Shown piece after piece: positions 9,298-16,775 of a stretch of 22,850 bases of DNA (its first letter is position 1; each line of letters begins with the position of its first letter). Under the pieces are notes generated by a model that worked only from the letters and a program-made list of their open reading frames with translations, made no database searches and was not told the DNA's origin. The translations under genes and the position numbers were made by a program. The stretch is from Reticulitermes lucifugus (lineage: Eukaryota > Arthropoda > Insecta > Blattodea > Rhinotermitidae): contig JAKCWW010005905.1 of the NCBI GenBank assembly GCA_026260175.1, positions 9,614 to 32,463 of the forward strand. The letters run 5' to 3'.

Positions 9298-9907
9298 TGT
9301 CACTCGGGACAGAATGTTTCATCTTCCAGTTGGATATTCAAAAGTGTACAGATTAAAATAAACAGAACTGTAATTCTGGCTGTTGTTTTATGTGGGCGTG
9401 AAACTTGGTCTGTAATATTGAGGGAGGAGCATAGGCTGAGGGGTTTCAAGAATAGGGTGCTGAGGCAGATATTTGGGTCTAAGAGGGACGCAGTAACATG
9501 GAAGTGGAGAAGACATATATTGAGGAACTCTATGATCTGTACTCCTCACCAAATATCATTCGAGTGTTCAAATCAAGAAGAATGAAGTGAGTGGGGCATG
9601 TGGCAATTATGGTGGAGAGAAGAGGTGCATAGAGAGTTTTCGTGGGGAGACATGAGAGAAGAAGACCACTTCTAAACATAGGCATAGATGGGAAGATAAT
9701 ATTAAAATGGATCTTCAAGAAGTTGGATGGAGTCATGGACTGATTAATCTGGCTCAGGATAGGGACAGGTGGCGAATTTTGTTGAATCCGGTAATGAATG
9801 TCAGGTTCCACAAAACGCGGGGAATTTCTTGTCTAGCTGAACCAGTTAGCTTCTCAAGAAGGACACTGCTCCGTGAAGTTAGTTAGTTAGTTAGTTAGTT
9901 AGTTAGC
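9298..9907 (+). pseudogene. Non-LTR retrotransposon RT 3' region with GTTA-repeat tail
   Basis: Best-preserved LINE remnant here. One frame reads KINRTVILAVVLCGRETW, then REEHRLRGFKNRVLRQIFG and SKRDAVTWKW. A frameshift near 9515 moves to EELYDLYSSPNIIRVFKSRR with an in-frame TGA and TAG. A second shift near 9680 moves to HRWEDNIKMDLQEVGW, NLAQDRDRWR, FSRRTLLREVS and a TAG at 9884-9886. This is the segment after the RT catalytic domain through the element's C-terminus. A run of GTTA units (about 9876-9907) follows immediately and is probably the 3' simple-repeat tail. It cannot encode a working protein. A minisatellite starts 15 bp later. Confidence 0.8.
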
Positions 9908-9921
9908 TATTGACGGAAAGT

Positions 9922-10665
9922 ATATTTGTAGGCTCATGCAGTTTGTCTTGAATCCATCCTGTTTGTTTCTATGGTCATGTAACTTGCCTTGCGTTTATCC
10001 CAGGATCATGTACTTTGTCTTTCATATATCTTATGCCATTCTAGGTTCATGTAGCTTACCTTGTATTTATCCCATGTATTTCTAGGGCCTTGCACTTTCT
10101 CTTTCGTTTATCTTATGTGTTTCTAGGGCTATACAGCTTGCATTTTATTTATACTATATATTTCGAGGTTCATGCATTTTGTCTTATATTTATATTATTT
10201 TTAGGGTCATGTAGTTTGCGTTGTGTTTATCCCGTATATTTCTAGGATAATGAATTTTGTATCGTACCTTATATGTTTATAGGGTTATGTAGCTTGCCTT
10301 GTGTTTATCCCATATATTTCTAGGATCATGCATTTTTTTGTCTTACATATATCTTATATGTTTATAGGGTCACGTATCTTGCCTTGTATTTATCCGATAT
10401 ATTTCTAGGATCATGCACTTTTTTTTGTATCTATCTTATATATTTCTTGATCCATGTACTTTCCCTTTTATTTATCCCATACATTTCTAACATTATACAC
10501 ATTTTCTTTTATCTATCTTACACATTTCTAGGTTTATATAGCTTGCATTTTATTTATCCCATATATTTCCAGGATCACGTCCTTTGTGTTATATTTATCC
10601 TGTATGTTTCTAGGGTCATGTACATTGTGTTATGTCTATGCTACATATCTCTATCGTTTGTATTA
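9922..10665. repeat. Minisatellite, ~41-bp unit, about 18 copies
   Basis: Unit pattern: TTCTAGGNTCATGTAGCTT, then GCCTTGTATTTATCCCATAT. Units vary from about 36 to 43 bp. Even and odd units tend to alternate (GTAGCTTGCCTTG versus GCACTTTGTCTTA), suggesting an 82-bp higher-order unit. An apparent 94-residue hydrophobic reading frame at 10384-10668 simply translates the array and should not be called a membrane protein. Confidence 0.85.
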
Positions 10666-11683
10666 TGACTATCGTCCATCCTAAACCTTTCTGCGTTTAT
10701 ACAACGTTTCTTCTCTTTCCTATATTGCAGAGTTAGCTGTACTGTTGGTCCTGTGACTATCCGATGTGCTTCTAGAACTGCACCTTACGGCTCTGATACA
10801 TGTCTTATTAGAGGGCGCGCGTCTGATGACAAGTGAACAAAATTTACTGTATCACTCCGATTACGAATCTGTAAATGAAGTGTTTGATGGTTTGCGAATG
10901 TTAAGAACACATTTTTCTTGTAATTCCCACTAAGCAATACAGCATGACTCTACTTTGAAGGAGAAAGGTTTTAATCTTGGGTATTAACTGCTCGTTTTCG
11001 ACGGATTTTTTAAAACCCTCGCAGAAAATACAGAGCGTCAGAGCATTTTCTATTTCTGACATACATCACTCTTGCATGACAGTTAGTGCTGTTGAAACAT
11101 TACAATTGTTCCTCCAACAATAATGACACCTGTGTTCGATTCTTCCCAAACAAAACAGTTCTCCGGCTACCTTCATTAGTCATTCCAAATGCGTAGTTGA
11201 TTCGGCACACTCCCGGAAGAGAGCAGGTTAAATCAGTCAACCAGAAGGCACTGCTTGATACATCCGGTGTGGACCCACAGCCAACTCTGTTAAAAGTGAT
11301 CTGAAATCATTTTACCAGTAAAACGGGATAAACGACAGAAATGTTCGTCTTGGAAGAAAGAACAATTTGTTTAGCCTACCACGTGATTACAGTGTTATTA
11401 CCTGTGAGAGAATCCTGGTGTACTTGAGACGATATGCCGTTGATATCCTAGCTGGGTTCTTGACGACCACAGGTAACTTTGCTACATACAGCGTTAAGGT
11501 AATATAATATTGCTTATGAGCTGTTTGTACTGGGAAATCAAGTTTTCCAATTCCAGTCCTCAGTGGACTCTAAAGGATTGGATTAAGGTCTCTTCTATAA
11601 GACGGCAGTGGGAATAGGTCATGGTTTACAGATTTTTTACTAAAGTTTTAAATTTCCTTTAATAACAGCCTTTTTTAATCTCG
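10666..11683. other. No feature recognised
   Basis: No repeat or coding match seen. CTGATGA occurs at 10832-10838, but no GAAA follows in a suitable position, so it is not a hammerhead. Confidence 0.35.
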
Positions 11684-11839
11684 TCCGCAAAGCGAATAAC
11701 AACTACTAGCCTTTTCATATCCGTCCGTCTGTCTCTCTTTCTGCATTTCCGCTTGAAACAATGCAACTCCTACTGGACGGATTTTCGTGAAATTTCATAT
11801 TTGGGATTTTTACTAAAATTTGTCTGAAAACCTCACGCC
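11684..11839 (+). repeat. Partial R1-like copy (5' part)
   Basis: Contains AACTACTAGCC, a CCGTCCGTCTGTCTCTC tract, CTCCTACTGGACGGATTTTC and GTGAAATTTCATATTTGGG. These follow the same order as the start of R1 at 14826-14915 (GACTATTAGCTTC, GTCTGTTTGTCCG, CGACTGGATAGATTTTCATG). The rest of R1 is missing; sequence changes to transposase near 11840. Confidence 0.5.
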
Positions 11840-12038
11840 ATGCGATTTTTTCTTATGGTGATATGTTAAGGACTCGTCTTTCTACAGCCTGTAGCACAGG
11901 ATCTGCATGAGCCGTGAAGACGAATCATCGCTGCCGTCTCAGAAATCGATCTGACATGCTGCAGCAGGTATGGCCGAAATGTATTATCGGCTTGACGTCT
12001 GTAGTGTCACAAAGGGCGGACACATAGAGCACTTATGA
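11840..12038 (+). pseudogene. DDE transposase C-terminus remnant (Tc1/mariner-like)
   Basis: Pieces in three frames line up with the end of a transposase widespread in insects: YVKDSSF near 11865, QDLHEP and RRIIAAVSEID near 11900-11950, then AEMYYRLDVCSVTKGGHIEH before a leucine and a TGA at 12036-12038. The closing pattern Y-R-L-D-V-C-x-V-T-x-G-x-H-I-E-H-L is characteristic, from memory, of Tc1/mariner-type proteins. At least two frameshifts and two stops break it. The DDE/D catalytic residues would lie upstream and are absent. It abuts the truncated R1-like copy. Confidence 0.6.
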
Positions 12039-12326
12039 GGTGCGCAAAAGAACTTTGAGTGTTTCTATTTACATCTATAACTCGCATGTTACAATCCTTT
12101 CCGTCATTCAAGTGTGCCGATTTTATGAAATGTTTCAGGGAATTATGAATAATCCTGTATTAGGTTGTTTTAGTGTTCCTCGCACCTCAGAAGTTCGAAA
12201 CCCTATGTTGTTATATCGTTTATGAAATGGATATATATAGAAGTGGACCAAAAATGTGTGGTGGCCTCAAGGGCCATGGTTTTGGTACATCATCTGATGC
12301 AAACTAGTCAGTTAAGTGACAAGGAC
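12039..12326. other. Probable 3' flank of the transposase remnant; nothing else seen
   Basis: AT-rich flank with no coding or repeat match in the window. It may include the untranslated end of the transposon, but no terminal inverted repeat was found. Confidence 0.3.
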
Positions 12327-12475
12327 ACAAACATACAAGTGTGACACACCACAAACATACAAGTGTGACACACCACAAACATACAAGTGTGACACACCAC
12401 AAACACAAGTGTGACACACCACAAATATACAAGTGTGACACACCACAAACATACAAGTGTGACACACCACAAACC
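12327..12475. repeat. 24-bp minisatellite, six units
   Basis: Unit ACAAACATACAAGTGTGACA plus CACC. Units at 12327, 12351, 12375, 12399 (22 bp, lacking AT), 12421 and 12445, then a partial ACAAACC. Units are nearly identical, so the expansion is young. Confidence 0.95.
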
Positions 12476-12557
12476 TCTCACTTGTGATAAAAGATAAAAT
12501 AACTTAGTCTATGTGCTTAATTAAGCACTATACCATGAAGCCATATGGTGAAGTGGA

Positions 12558-12735
12558 GGTATTCTTAAACACGGTAGTATATTCTACCCCCGGCGAAAGA
12601 GCCCCTGGCACCCATTGAAGAGGAGGGTGCATGGGCCCCAGAACCGAAATATCTCTTGTCCCTACTGGAAATCCAATCCCAGATTCCTCGGTCATCCAGT
12701 CCCTATTTAAGCGACTGAGTTATCGCGGCTTCATA
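12558..12735 (-). repeat. tRNA-derived SINE, third family
   Basis: On the minus strand a tRNA-like head reads ATAACTCAGTCGCTTAAATA (A-box region), then GACCGAGGAATCTGGG and ATTGGATTTCCAG (B-box region, compare GGTTCGANTCC). The body follows: TTTCGGTTCTGGGGCCCATG, CTCTTCAATGGGTGCCAGG and CTCTTTCGCCGGGGG. A body fragment recurs at 16695-16775 minus. The head differs from the SINEs at 13919 and 16307, so this is a separate family. Boundaries are approximate. Confidence 0.55.
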
Positions 12736-13204
12736 TCTATTCTTATAAGAAAAGGGAAGTTGAGTAACATTTCTTTTCTAAACAGAAAGGTCTGTAATAT
12801 CAAACATGAAATGGAGGTACAGTTAAGTTCATAGGGATAATTAACATAAAGTCAACACAATTATGGTTCTTCTTACTGCAGTGAAACCATGCTGTGTGAC
12901 CTGTGACGTCAGATTTAGATTATCACAGTGGCGGCTACAATGACATGTGACCAGACGACATGGCTTGATATTCTTCAACATCTCTAAATGACATTTACTT
13001 ACATATTTATCTTACTTTTACATTTTGCTTTCCTATTTTATTTCTGTATTTTATTATTTTTTGTTCTTTTGTTCAGTCTCTCTTTCTTCTACTTTTCTAT
13101 CTTCCTTGTCGCGATTCTGGAGAAACGTAAACAGTGCAGCAAGACCTGTGTGAGGATTAAAGTCTTCTGCGATGTTTACTGCTGCATATTATCGACATTT
13201 CATA
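12736..13204. other. No gene; T-rich tract
   Basis: Includes a pyrimidine-rich stretch at about 12990-13110, which creates a spurious hydrophobic frame. A CRE palindrome TGACGTCA lies at 12904-12911. Confidence 0.4.
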
Positions 13205-13300
13205 GACCCCGTGAACCTGAAGATAGAAGCAAGGCCCTTATTCGAAGCATTGTTAACTGTTTACTAGTCGACACGACGTAACATACCAACAGACTCGAAT
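13205..13300 (+). ncRNA. Decayed hammerhead-like motif, CUGAAGA family
   Basis: CUGAAGA at 13217-13223 is an intact CUGANGA core box. GAA follows at 13244-13246. Flanks GUGAAC (13211-13216) and GUUAAC (13252-13257) pair at five of six positions as helix I, with a G·A mismatch where the copy at 22084 also has one. Helix III is degraded. The tail TAGTCGACACGACGTAACAT matches the tail at 6090-6112. Helix II is weak, so the copy is probably inactive. Confidence 0.45.
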
Positions 13301-13410
13301 TTTTGGCAACCCGAAATACCGAAACGTCTATGCTGTCGTAATACACAGTCAGGACTAATTACACATTCCGAACAACACAACTGCAAGAAATAGCTTTTTA
13401 TTCTATGTTT

Positions 13411-13460
13411 ACACTACGACATGTTTCGGCCTATCTTCTGGCCATCATCAGGTAGTTGAC
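13411..13460 (-). ncRNA. Hammerhead ribozyme candidate, best core in window
   Basis: Minus strand in order: helix I strand ACUAC (13456-13452), CUGAUGA (13451-13445), U (13444), GGCC (13443-13440), loop AGAAGAUA, GGCC (13431-13428), GAA (13427-13425), helix III ACAUGU (13424-13419), cleavage-site C (13418), helix I strand GUAGU (13417-13413). Helix I pairs five of five, helix II four of four. Helix III is a two-pair palindrome, as in the small type I hammerheads of Penelope-like elements, which work better as dimers. The U between the core box and helix II is non-canonical. Self-cleavage is inferred, not shown. Confidence 0.6.
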
Positions 13461-13918
13461 TTACAATTGCGTAAAAGGAACTGTTGGGTAGAGGCCTCTA
13501 CTTCACATCTAGTGTGTACAATATCCACACATTATATATTATTCCCAATAATAGAATAATAATAAAATGATTGAAATTAATTAAAACACGAATGTGTTCA
13601 TAAGATATTTTTGCTGCTTCCTGTAGATAGAAAAAAGAAGAATCTGCTCAGGGGTGTGTAGGTGTGTGATGGAAAATAGTGGCGTGGCTGGCTCATAAGC
13701 GTAACTTAGATTGTAGTAAGAAGCTGTTAACATAATAGGAGAAACACCAAATTTTGTATAAAATTCAATATGAACTGAATAAATCAGGTTATGTTGTATG
13801 TACCAACTGGCGGCTTACATCATAAATCCATAAAAAACGACTCACTCCTGTATCTAGTACCTATATGCATCGGACTCTACCTAACAATTCCTTTTACGCA
13901 ATTGTAAGTCAACTACCT

Positions 13919-14173
13919 CGCGGTGTAGCAGTTGGTTGAGGCACTGCGCTACAAGCCGGTTGGACGCAGGTTCGACACCCGATGGTGTCATTGGAATTTT
14001 GAATTGACATAATCCTTCTGGCAGCACTATGGCCCTGAGGTGGAATGAGCCTGTAACAGAAATAAGTGCCAGGAATATTTCCTGGGGCTAAACGCGGCCG
14101 GCACCTCTGTCTTGAAGTCCGAGATCCTGAACTTTCTGGAGCCCTCAGGGCCTGTACAGGAATTGCTCTACCT
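13919..14173 (+). mobile_element. Full-length tRNA-derived SINE with target-site duplication
   Basis: Head carries an A-box region TAGCAGTTGGTTGAGGC and B box GGTTCGACACC. The body has TTCCTGGGGCTAAACGCGGC and TTTCTGGAGCCCTCAGGGCC. It is flanked by TAAGTCAACTACCT (13905-13918) and TACGTCAATTACCT (14174-14187), matching at 12 of 14, consistent with a target-site duplication of LINE-type retroposition. It splits the right arm of the 13357-14283 inverted repeat, so it is younger than that element. Transcription by RNA polymerase III would use the internal A and B boxes. Confidence 0.8.
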
Positions 14174-14176
14174 TAC

Positions 14177-14226
14177 GTCAATTACCTGATAATGGCCAGA
14201 AAATAGGCCGAAACGTGTCGTAGTGA
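14177..14226 (+). ncRNA. Hammerhead-like motif, right arm, G8 mutated
   Basis: CUGAUAA at 14186-14192 (G8 changed to A), U, GGCC (194-197), AGAAAAUA, GGCC (206-209), GAAA (210-213), helix III ACGUGU (213-218), C at 14219, then GUAGU (220-224). Helix I pairs AUUAC with GUAGU, with one U·G wobble compensating the ACUAC of the other arm. G8 is invariant in active hammerheads, so this copy is predicted dead. Confidence 0.5.
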
Positions 14227-14367
14227 ATAAAATAGCATAAAAGCTATTGTTTGCAATTGTGTTGTTCGGAACGTAAAATTACTTGATTTAATAAAAATGC
14301 GAAGGGATGACAACACCTAAGTTTAAGTAACACACAGTAATCTTCAGTGACATGTGACATTTTTGCA

Positions 14368-14575
14368 CTACCCACCAGTGTAATGAGTGAGTATGCTGCT
14401 CTCGGGTGTCTTACTATGGAGGGGGGGGTACTGTAAGTGTCCCCGTGGCTCCTAGAGTCGGGGTCACGAATTTTATTACCGTGCGCAGACTGCAACACCT
14501 GCCGCCCTAATTTGGAGCACAGAGACCAGTAATAAGGAAATGGCGTACTTTGTAAATAATTAACCACATTAACAT
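14368..14575 (-). pseudogene. Coding-like remnant, probably repeat-derived
   Basis: From ATG at 14575 the minus strand reads MLMWLIIYKVRHFLITGLCA, then a stop, GGRCCSLRTVIKFVTPTLG and ATGTLTVPP. A run of eight G (14421-14428) then shifts the frame, after which HSKTPESSILTHYTGG and TAG at 14370-14368 follow. The IKFVTPTLGATG block reminds me of a reading frame that recurs in blattodean repeat-derived predictions, but this is unverified memory. A 137-codon open frame on the same strand (14657-14244) overlaps in another frame and runs into the hairpin element, so I regard it as chance. Confidence 0.25.
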
Positions 14576-14799
14576 AGGAAGCGCCTGAGCTGTTACTAAC
14601 GGCTGTCAGTGTCTCCCACCGAAAGCATTGCATCAGTGCATAACTTTTCAGCAACACCGCTGTTTGATGTGGTTCAAGCTGAAATGAACCATTGTTTCAC
14701 CAGTAAGTAACTTCCTGAGGATTTAAAGTGAAAAGCTCATTTACTTCAAGTATTTACTTCCTTACATTTGGCTGCCATCTTTGCAGTATAGCCTGTTTT

Positions 14800-15325
14800 A
14801 TTAGGCGGGTTCTCCAAATTGTGAAAAGCGACTATTAGCTTCGTAATGTCTGTTTGTCCGCGTGGAACTACTCGGTTCCGACTGGATAGATTTTCATGAA
14901 ATTTGATATTTGAGTATATTTCGAAAACCTGTCCAGAAAATATAATTTTTATTAAAATGTGATAAAAATAAGTGGTATTCAGATAAAGCCCTATATACAT
15001 TTATGATAATATCTCGCTGAATTCTTCTTAGAATGATAAAGTTTCAGACAAGAGATGCAGAGAAAACCAAAACTCACATTTTATGTTCAATAAACTTTTT
15101 CCGAAAATAGTGCCTTTTTTTAGATAATGTGGAAAAATATGGTAGAGTCAGACAGGCCACAGATGACAATATAGTACGGCGCATGCGCTTTGCGTGCTGG
15201 ATAACTAAGGCCACAGACACACACTCGGAATATGTGATGCTCTTTGCTTTTCCACGGCAACAAGTTAAGCGAAAGCGCCTCAATATTACGTTATACGTAC
15301 GCTGCCTGTCTTGTTATTTACAACT
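14800..15325 (+). repeat. Dispersed repeat family R1, copy B
   Basis: Starts near GGCGGGTTCTCCAAATTG and runs through GACTATTAGCTTCGTAATG, CGGTTCCGACTGGATAG, GAATTCTTCTTAGAATGATA, CTTTTTCCGAAAATAGTG, ATGTGGAAAAATATGGTAG, GATGACAATATAGTACGG, GGCGCATGCGC, CTGGATAACTAAGG, TTTTCCACGGCAACAAG and GCGCCTCAATATTACG to CTTGTTATTTACAAC. It shares its outer flank (TAGGCGGGTT/TAGGGGCGTT) with copy C. The best reference for the family. Confidence 0.85.
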
Positions 15326-15555
15326 AAGGGCTGGACACCCGAGGGCTGGTACTTCGATTACCCACACAGAAGCCTTATTTTCCTTATCCAAAGTCTTCAG
15401 ACTGACCCTGGGACTTACCCAGCCTCTCATTCTATAGATACCGGTAGTTAAGCTGCCGGAGCGTAAACGTGACCATTCATGTACGTCTACCACACTTCCG
15501 AGTTTGAGAATGCCTGGAACTATACCTCCACTACCCAGGATGCCTTCACGGCAAA
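15326..15555 (+). repeat. Diverged tRNA-derived SINE
   Basis: GGGCTGGACACC, then TACTTCGATTACCC (B-box-like), then CCTGGGACTTACCCAGCCTC, ATACCGGTAG and CTCCACTACCCAGG follow the order of the SINE at 16307-16595 (GAGCTGGACGG, GATCGAATCCC, CCTGGGGCCTACCCAGCCTC, GTACCGGG, CTCCACCTCTGGG). It begins directly at the end of R1 copy B. Confidence 0.6.
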
Positions 15556-16306
15556 AAGCTTAATTAAGCATAAAGACAGCTTTACTTATTACTTTACCAA
15601 GTCATAAAATATATATTACAATACTGTTAACTTAATTTTAGAGAATTCTGTAATATTAATAGAATTTTTTTTGTTGAATTTTGAATTACGACGAATATTT
15701 GTCTGTCTGTCATTAATTTACGTTTCTGGGATTTTGTTGTAAATTCTCAAAATCTGAAATATTAGTTATCTATTTGAAGATTGATTAAAAGGAGTGACAT
15801 AAGAGATACTAGAAGACTAAACGAAAGGTAAAGTTAGGTGAGAAGTGAATGAAATTGTTTCGGGAAGGAAAAGGAGTATCGTTCTCTTGAAAATTTTCCA
15901 GGCTTCGCCTGCTCGTCCTTATGATAGGATTGCCATGGAAATGATGAGGTTAGAATGCTGAGAAATCGTGGCTTGAATCAAGGGAGCGGAATGAAATATT
16001 TGTTATTCCTGGCTTAGGCGGAATTACAGACTTATTTCTACTCTGACACACTTTCTCATCTAGAGAACACTTATACTCATATATTGTGCTCCCACTCTGT
16101 CGATTTTAAGCGCACGACTGAGATCTTTGTTCCTAGTCTAAATATAAACAAAATCACTAATATACAGGCTTAGAAGCTGTAGGTATTTTGGGCTTCCAAT
16201 ATAAGAAAGGCTGATTGAGATATACAAAATTATTTGGTGATAGTGACATTAAAAATACTTCACCAAGAAAAATATATATTTTATCTTGAATATGGCTAAA
16301 GTATAG
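15556..16306. other. No feature recognised
   Basis: AT-rich sequence, no coding or repeat match seen. Confidence 0.4.
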
Positions 16307-16595
16307 GCCGGGATAGCGTAGCCGGTATAGCGACTCGCTACGAGCTGGACGGTCCGGGGATCGAATCCCGGTGGGGGCGAGATTTTCAGCACCCGTCCAG
16401 ACCGTCCCTGGGGCCTACCCAGCCTCATGTACAATGGGTACCGGGCCATTCCCGGGGGTAAGGCGGCCGGGACGTGGCGTTGACCACCCACCCCCATCTA
16501 GCGTCGAGGTTAAAGAAAGAGTAGAGCTATACTTCTACTCCACCTCTGGGCCTTCATGGCCTGTTCTAGGGAGAACTTTAAGTTTTAATTTACCT
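16307..16595 (+). mobile_element. tRNA-derived SINE, best-preserved copy of its family
   Basis: Head: GGGATAGCGTAGCCGGTATA, containing TAGCGTAGCCGG, a good A box, and GGGGATCGAATCCCGG, a good B box. Body: CCTGGGGCCTACCCAGCCTC, GGGTACCGGGCC, CCGGGGGTAAGGCGGCCGGG, ACCACCCACCCCCATCTAG, CTTCTACTCCACCTCTGGG, CTTCATGGCCTG. GC-rich against an AT-rich background. Related copies: 618-720 minus, 15326-15555 plus, 19485-19990 plus. Apparent open frames across it on both strands are artefacts of the GC-rich repeat. Confidence 0.8.
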
Positions 16596-16694
16596 TTTTA
16601 TGGCTCAGGTAAATTTGCTACTATGTAGGCCGTGAAAGTGTATGGATAGTGGTGGTATACATTCATTCAGTATTCACCTCGACACTAGAAGGAA

Positions 16695-16775
16695 GTGAGT
16701 GGTCAGATACATGCTTCCGTCTATTTGGCCCCTGGAGAAAGATCCCTTTCCGCAACCATTGAAGGTATATAAAGC
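16695..16775 (-). repeat. SINE body fragment, third family
   Basis: On the minus strand CAATGGTTGCGGAAAGGGAT, then CTTTCTCCAGGGGCC match the body at 12590-12625 minus (CAATGGGTGCCAGG, CTCTTTCGCCGGGGG). Confidence 0.45.

Larger units (their letters stand above)
13357..14283. mobile_element. Inverted-repeat element with hammerhead motifs (Penelope-like remnant?)
   Basis: Left arm about 13357-13502; right arm about 13874-14283, interrupted by a SINE at 13919-14173. Outer ends match (TTCCGAACAACACAA versus TTGTGTTGTTCGGAA in sense). Inner ends match through TTTTACGCAATTGTAAGTCA. The ~370-bp centre has no coding frame. Each arm holds a hammerhead-like motif pointing outward. Known Penelope-like retroelements carry type I hammerheads in terminal repeats; that is the inferred origin. 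A foldback DNA element is an alternative, but no target duplication was found at the outer ends. Confidence 0.6.

Noticed and set aside
10384..10668. 94-residue hydrophobic frame resembling a membrane protein
   Set aside because: It lies wholly in the 41-bp minisatellite and only translates AT-rich repeat units; no ATG start and no conservation signal.
10832..10880. CTGATGA as a further hammerhead
   Set aside because: No GAAA, no helix II and no pairing flanks at suitable spacing.
12327..12475. CRISPR-like array
   Set aside because: Units are contiguous with no unique spacers; it is a minisatellite in an animal genome.
12513..12528. 16-bp perfect palindrome GTGCTTAATTAAGCAC
   Set aside because: AT-rich, close to chance expectation for the window, and without a partner feature.
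12988..13281. 97-codon frame with a hydrophobic N-terminus like a signal or membrane segment
   Set aside because: The hydrophobic part is a T-rich tract and the end is a decayed hammerhead-family fragment.
14244..14657. 137-codon minus-strand open frame, longest in the window
   Set aside because: It runs through a hairpin element arm at its C-terminal end, and a more protein-like reading exists in another frame of the same strand.
16318..16378. Possible genuine tRNA gene
   Set aside because: A and B boxes are present but there is no cloverleaf with a proper acceptor stem, and a SINE body follows; it is a SINE head.
16249..16628. Overlapping open frames on both strands
   Set aside because: They are produced by a GC-rich SINE with few stop codons; box A and box B explain the sequence better.
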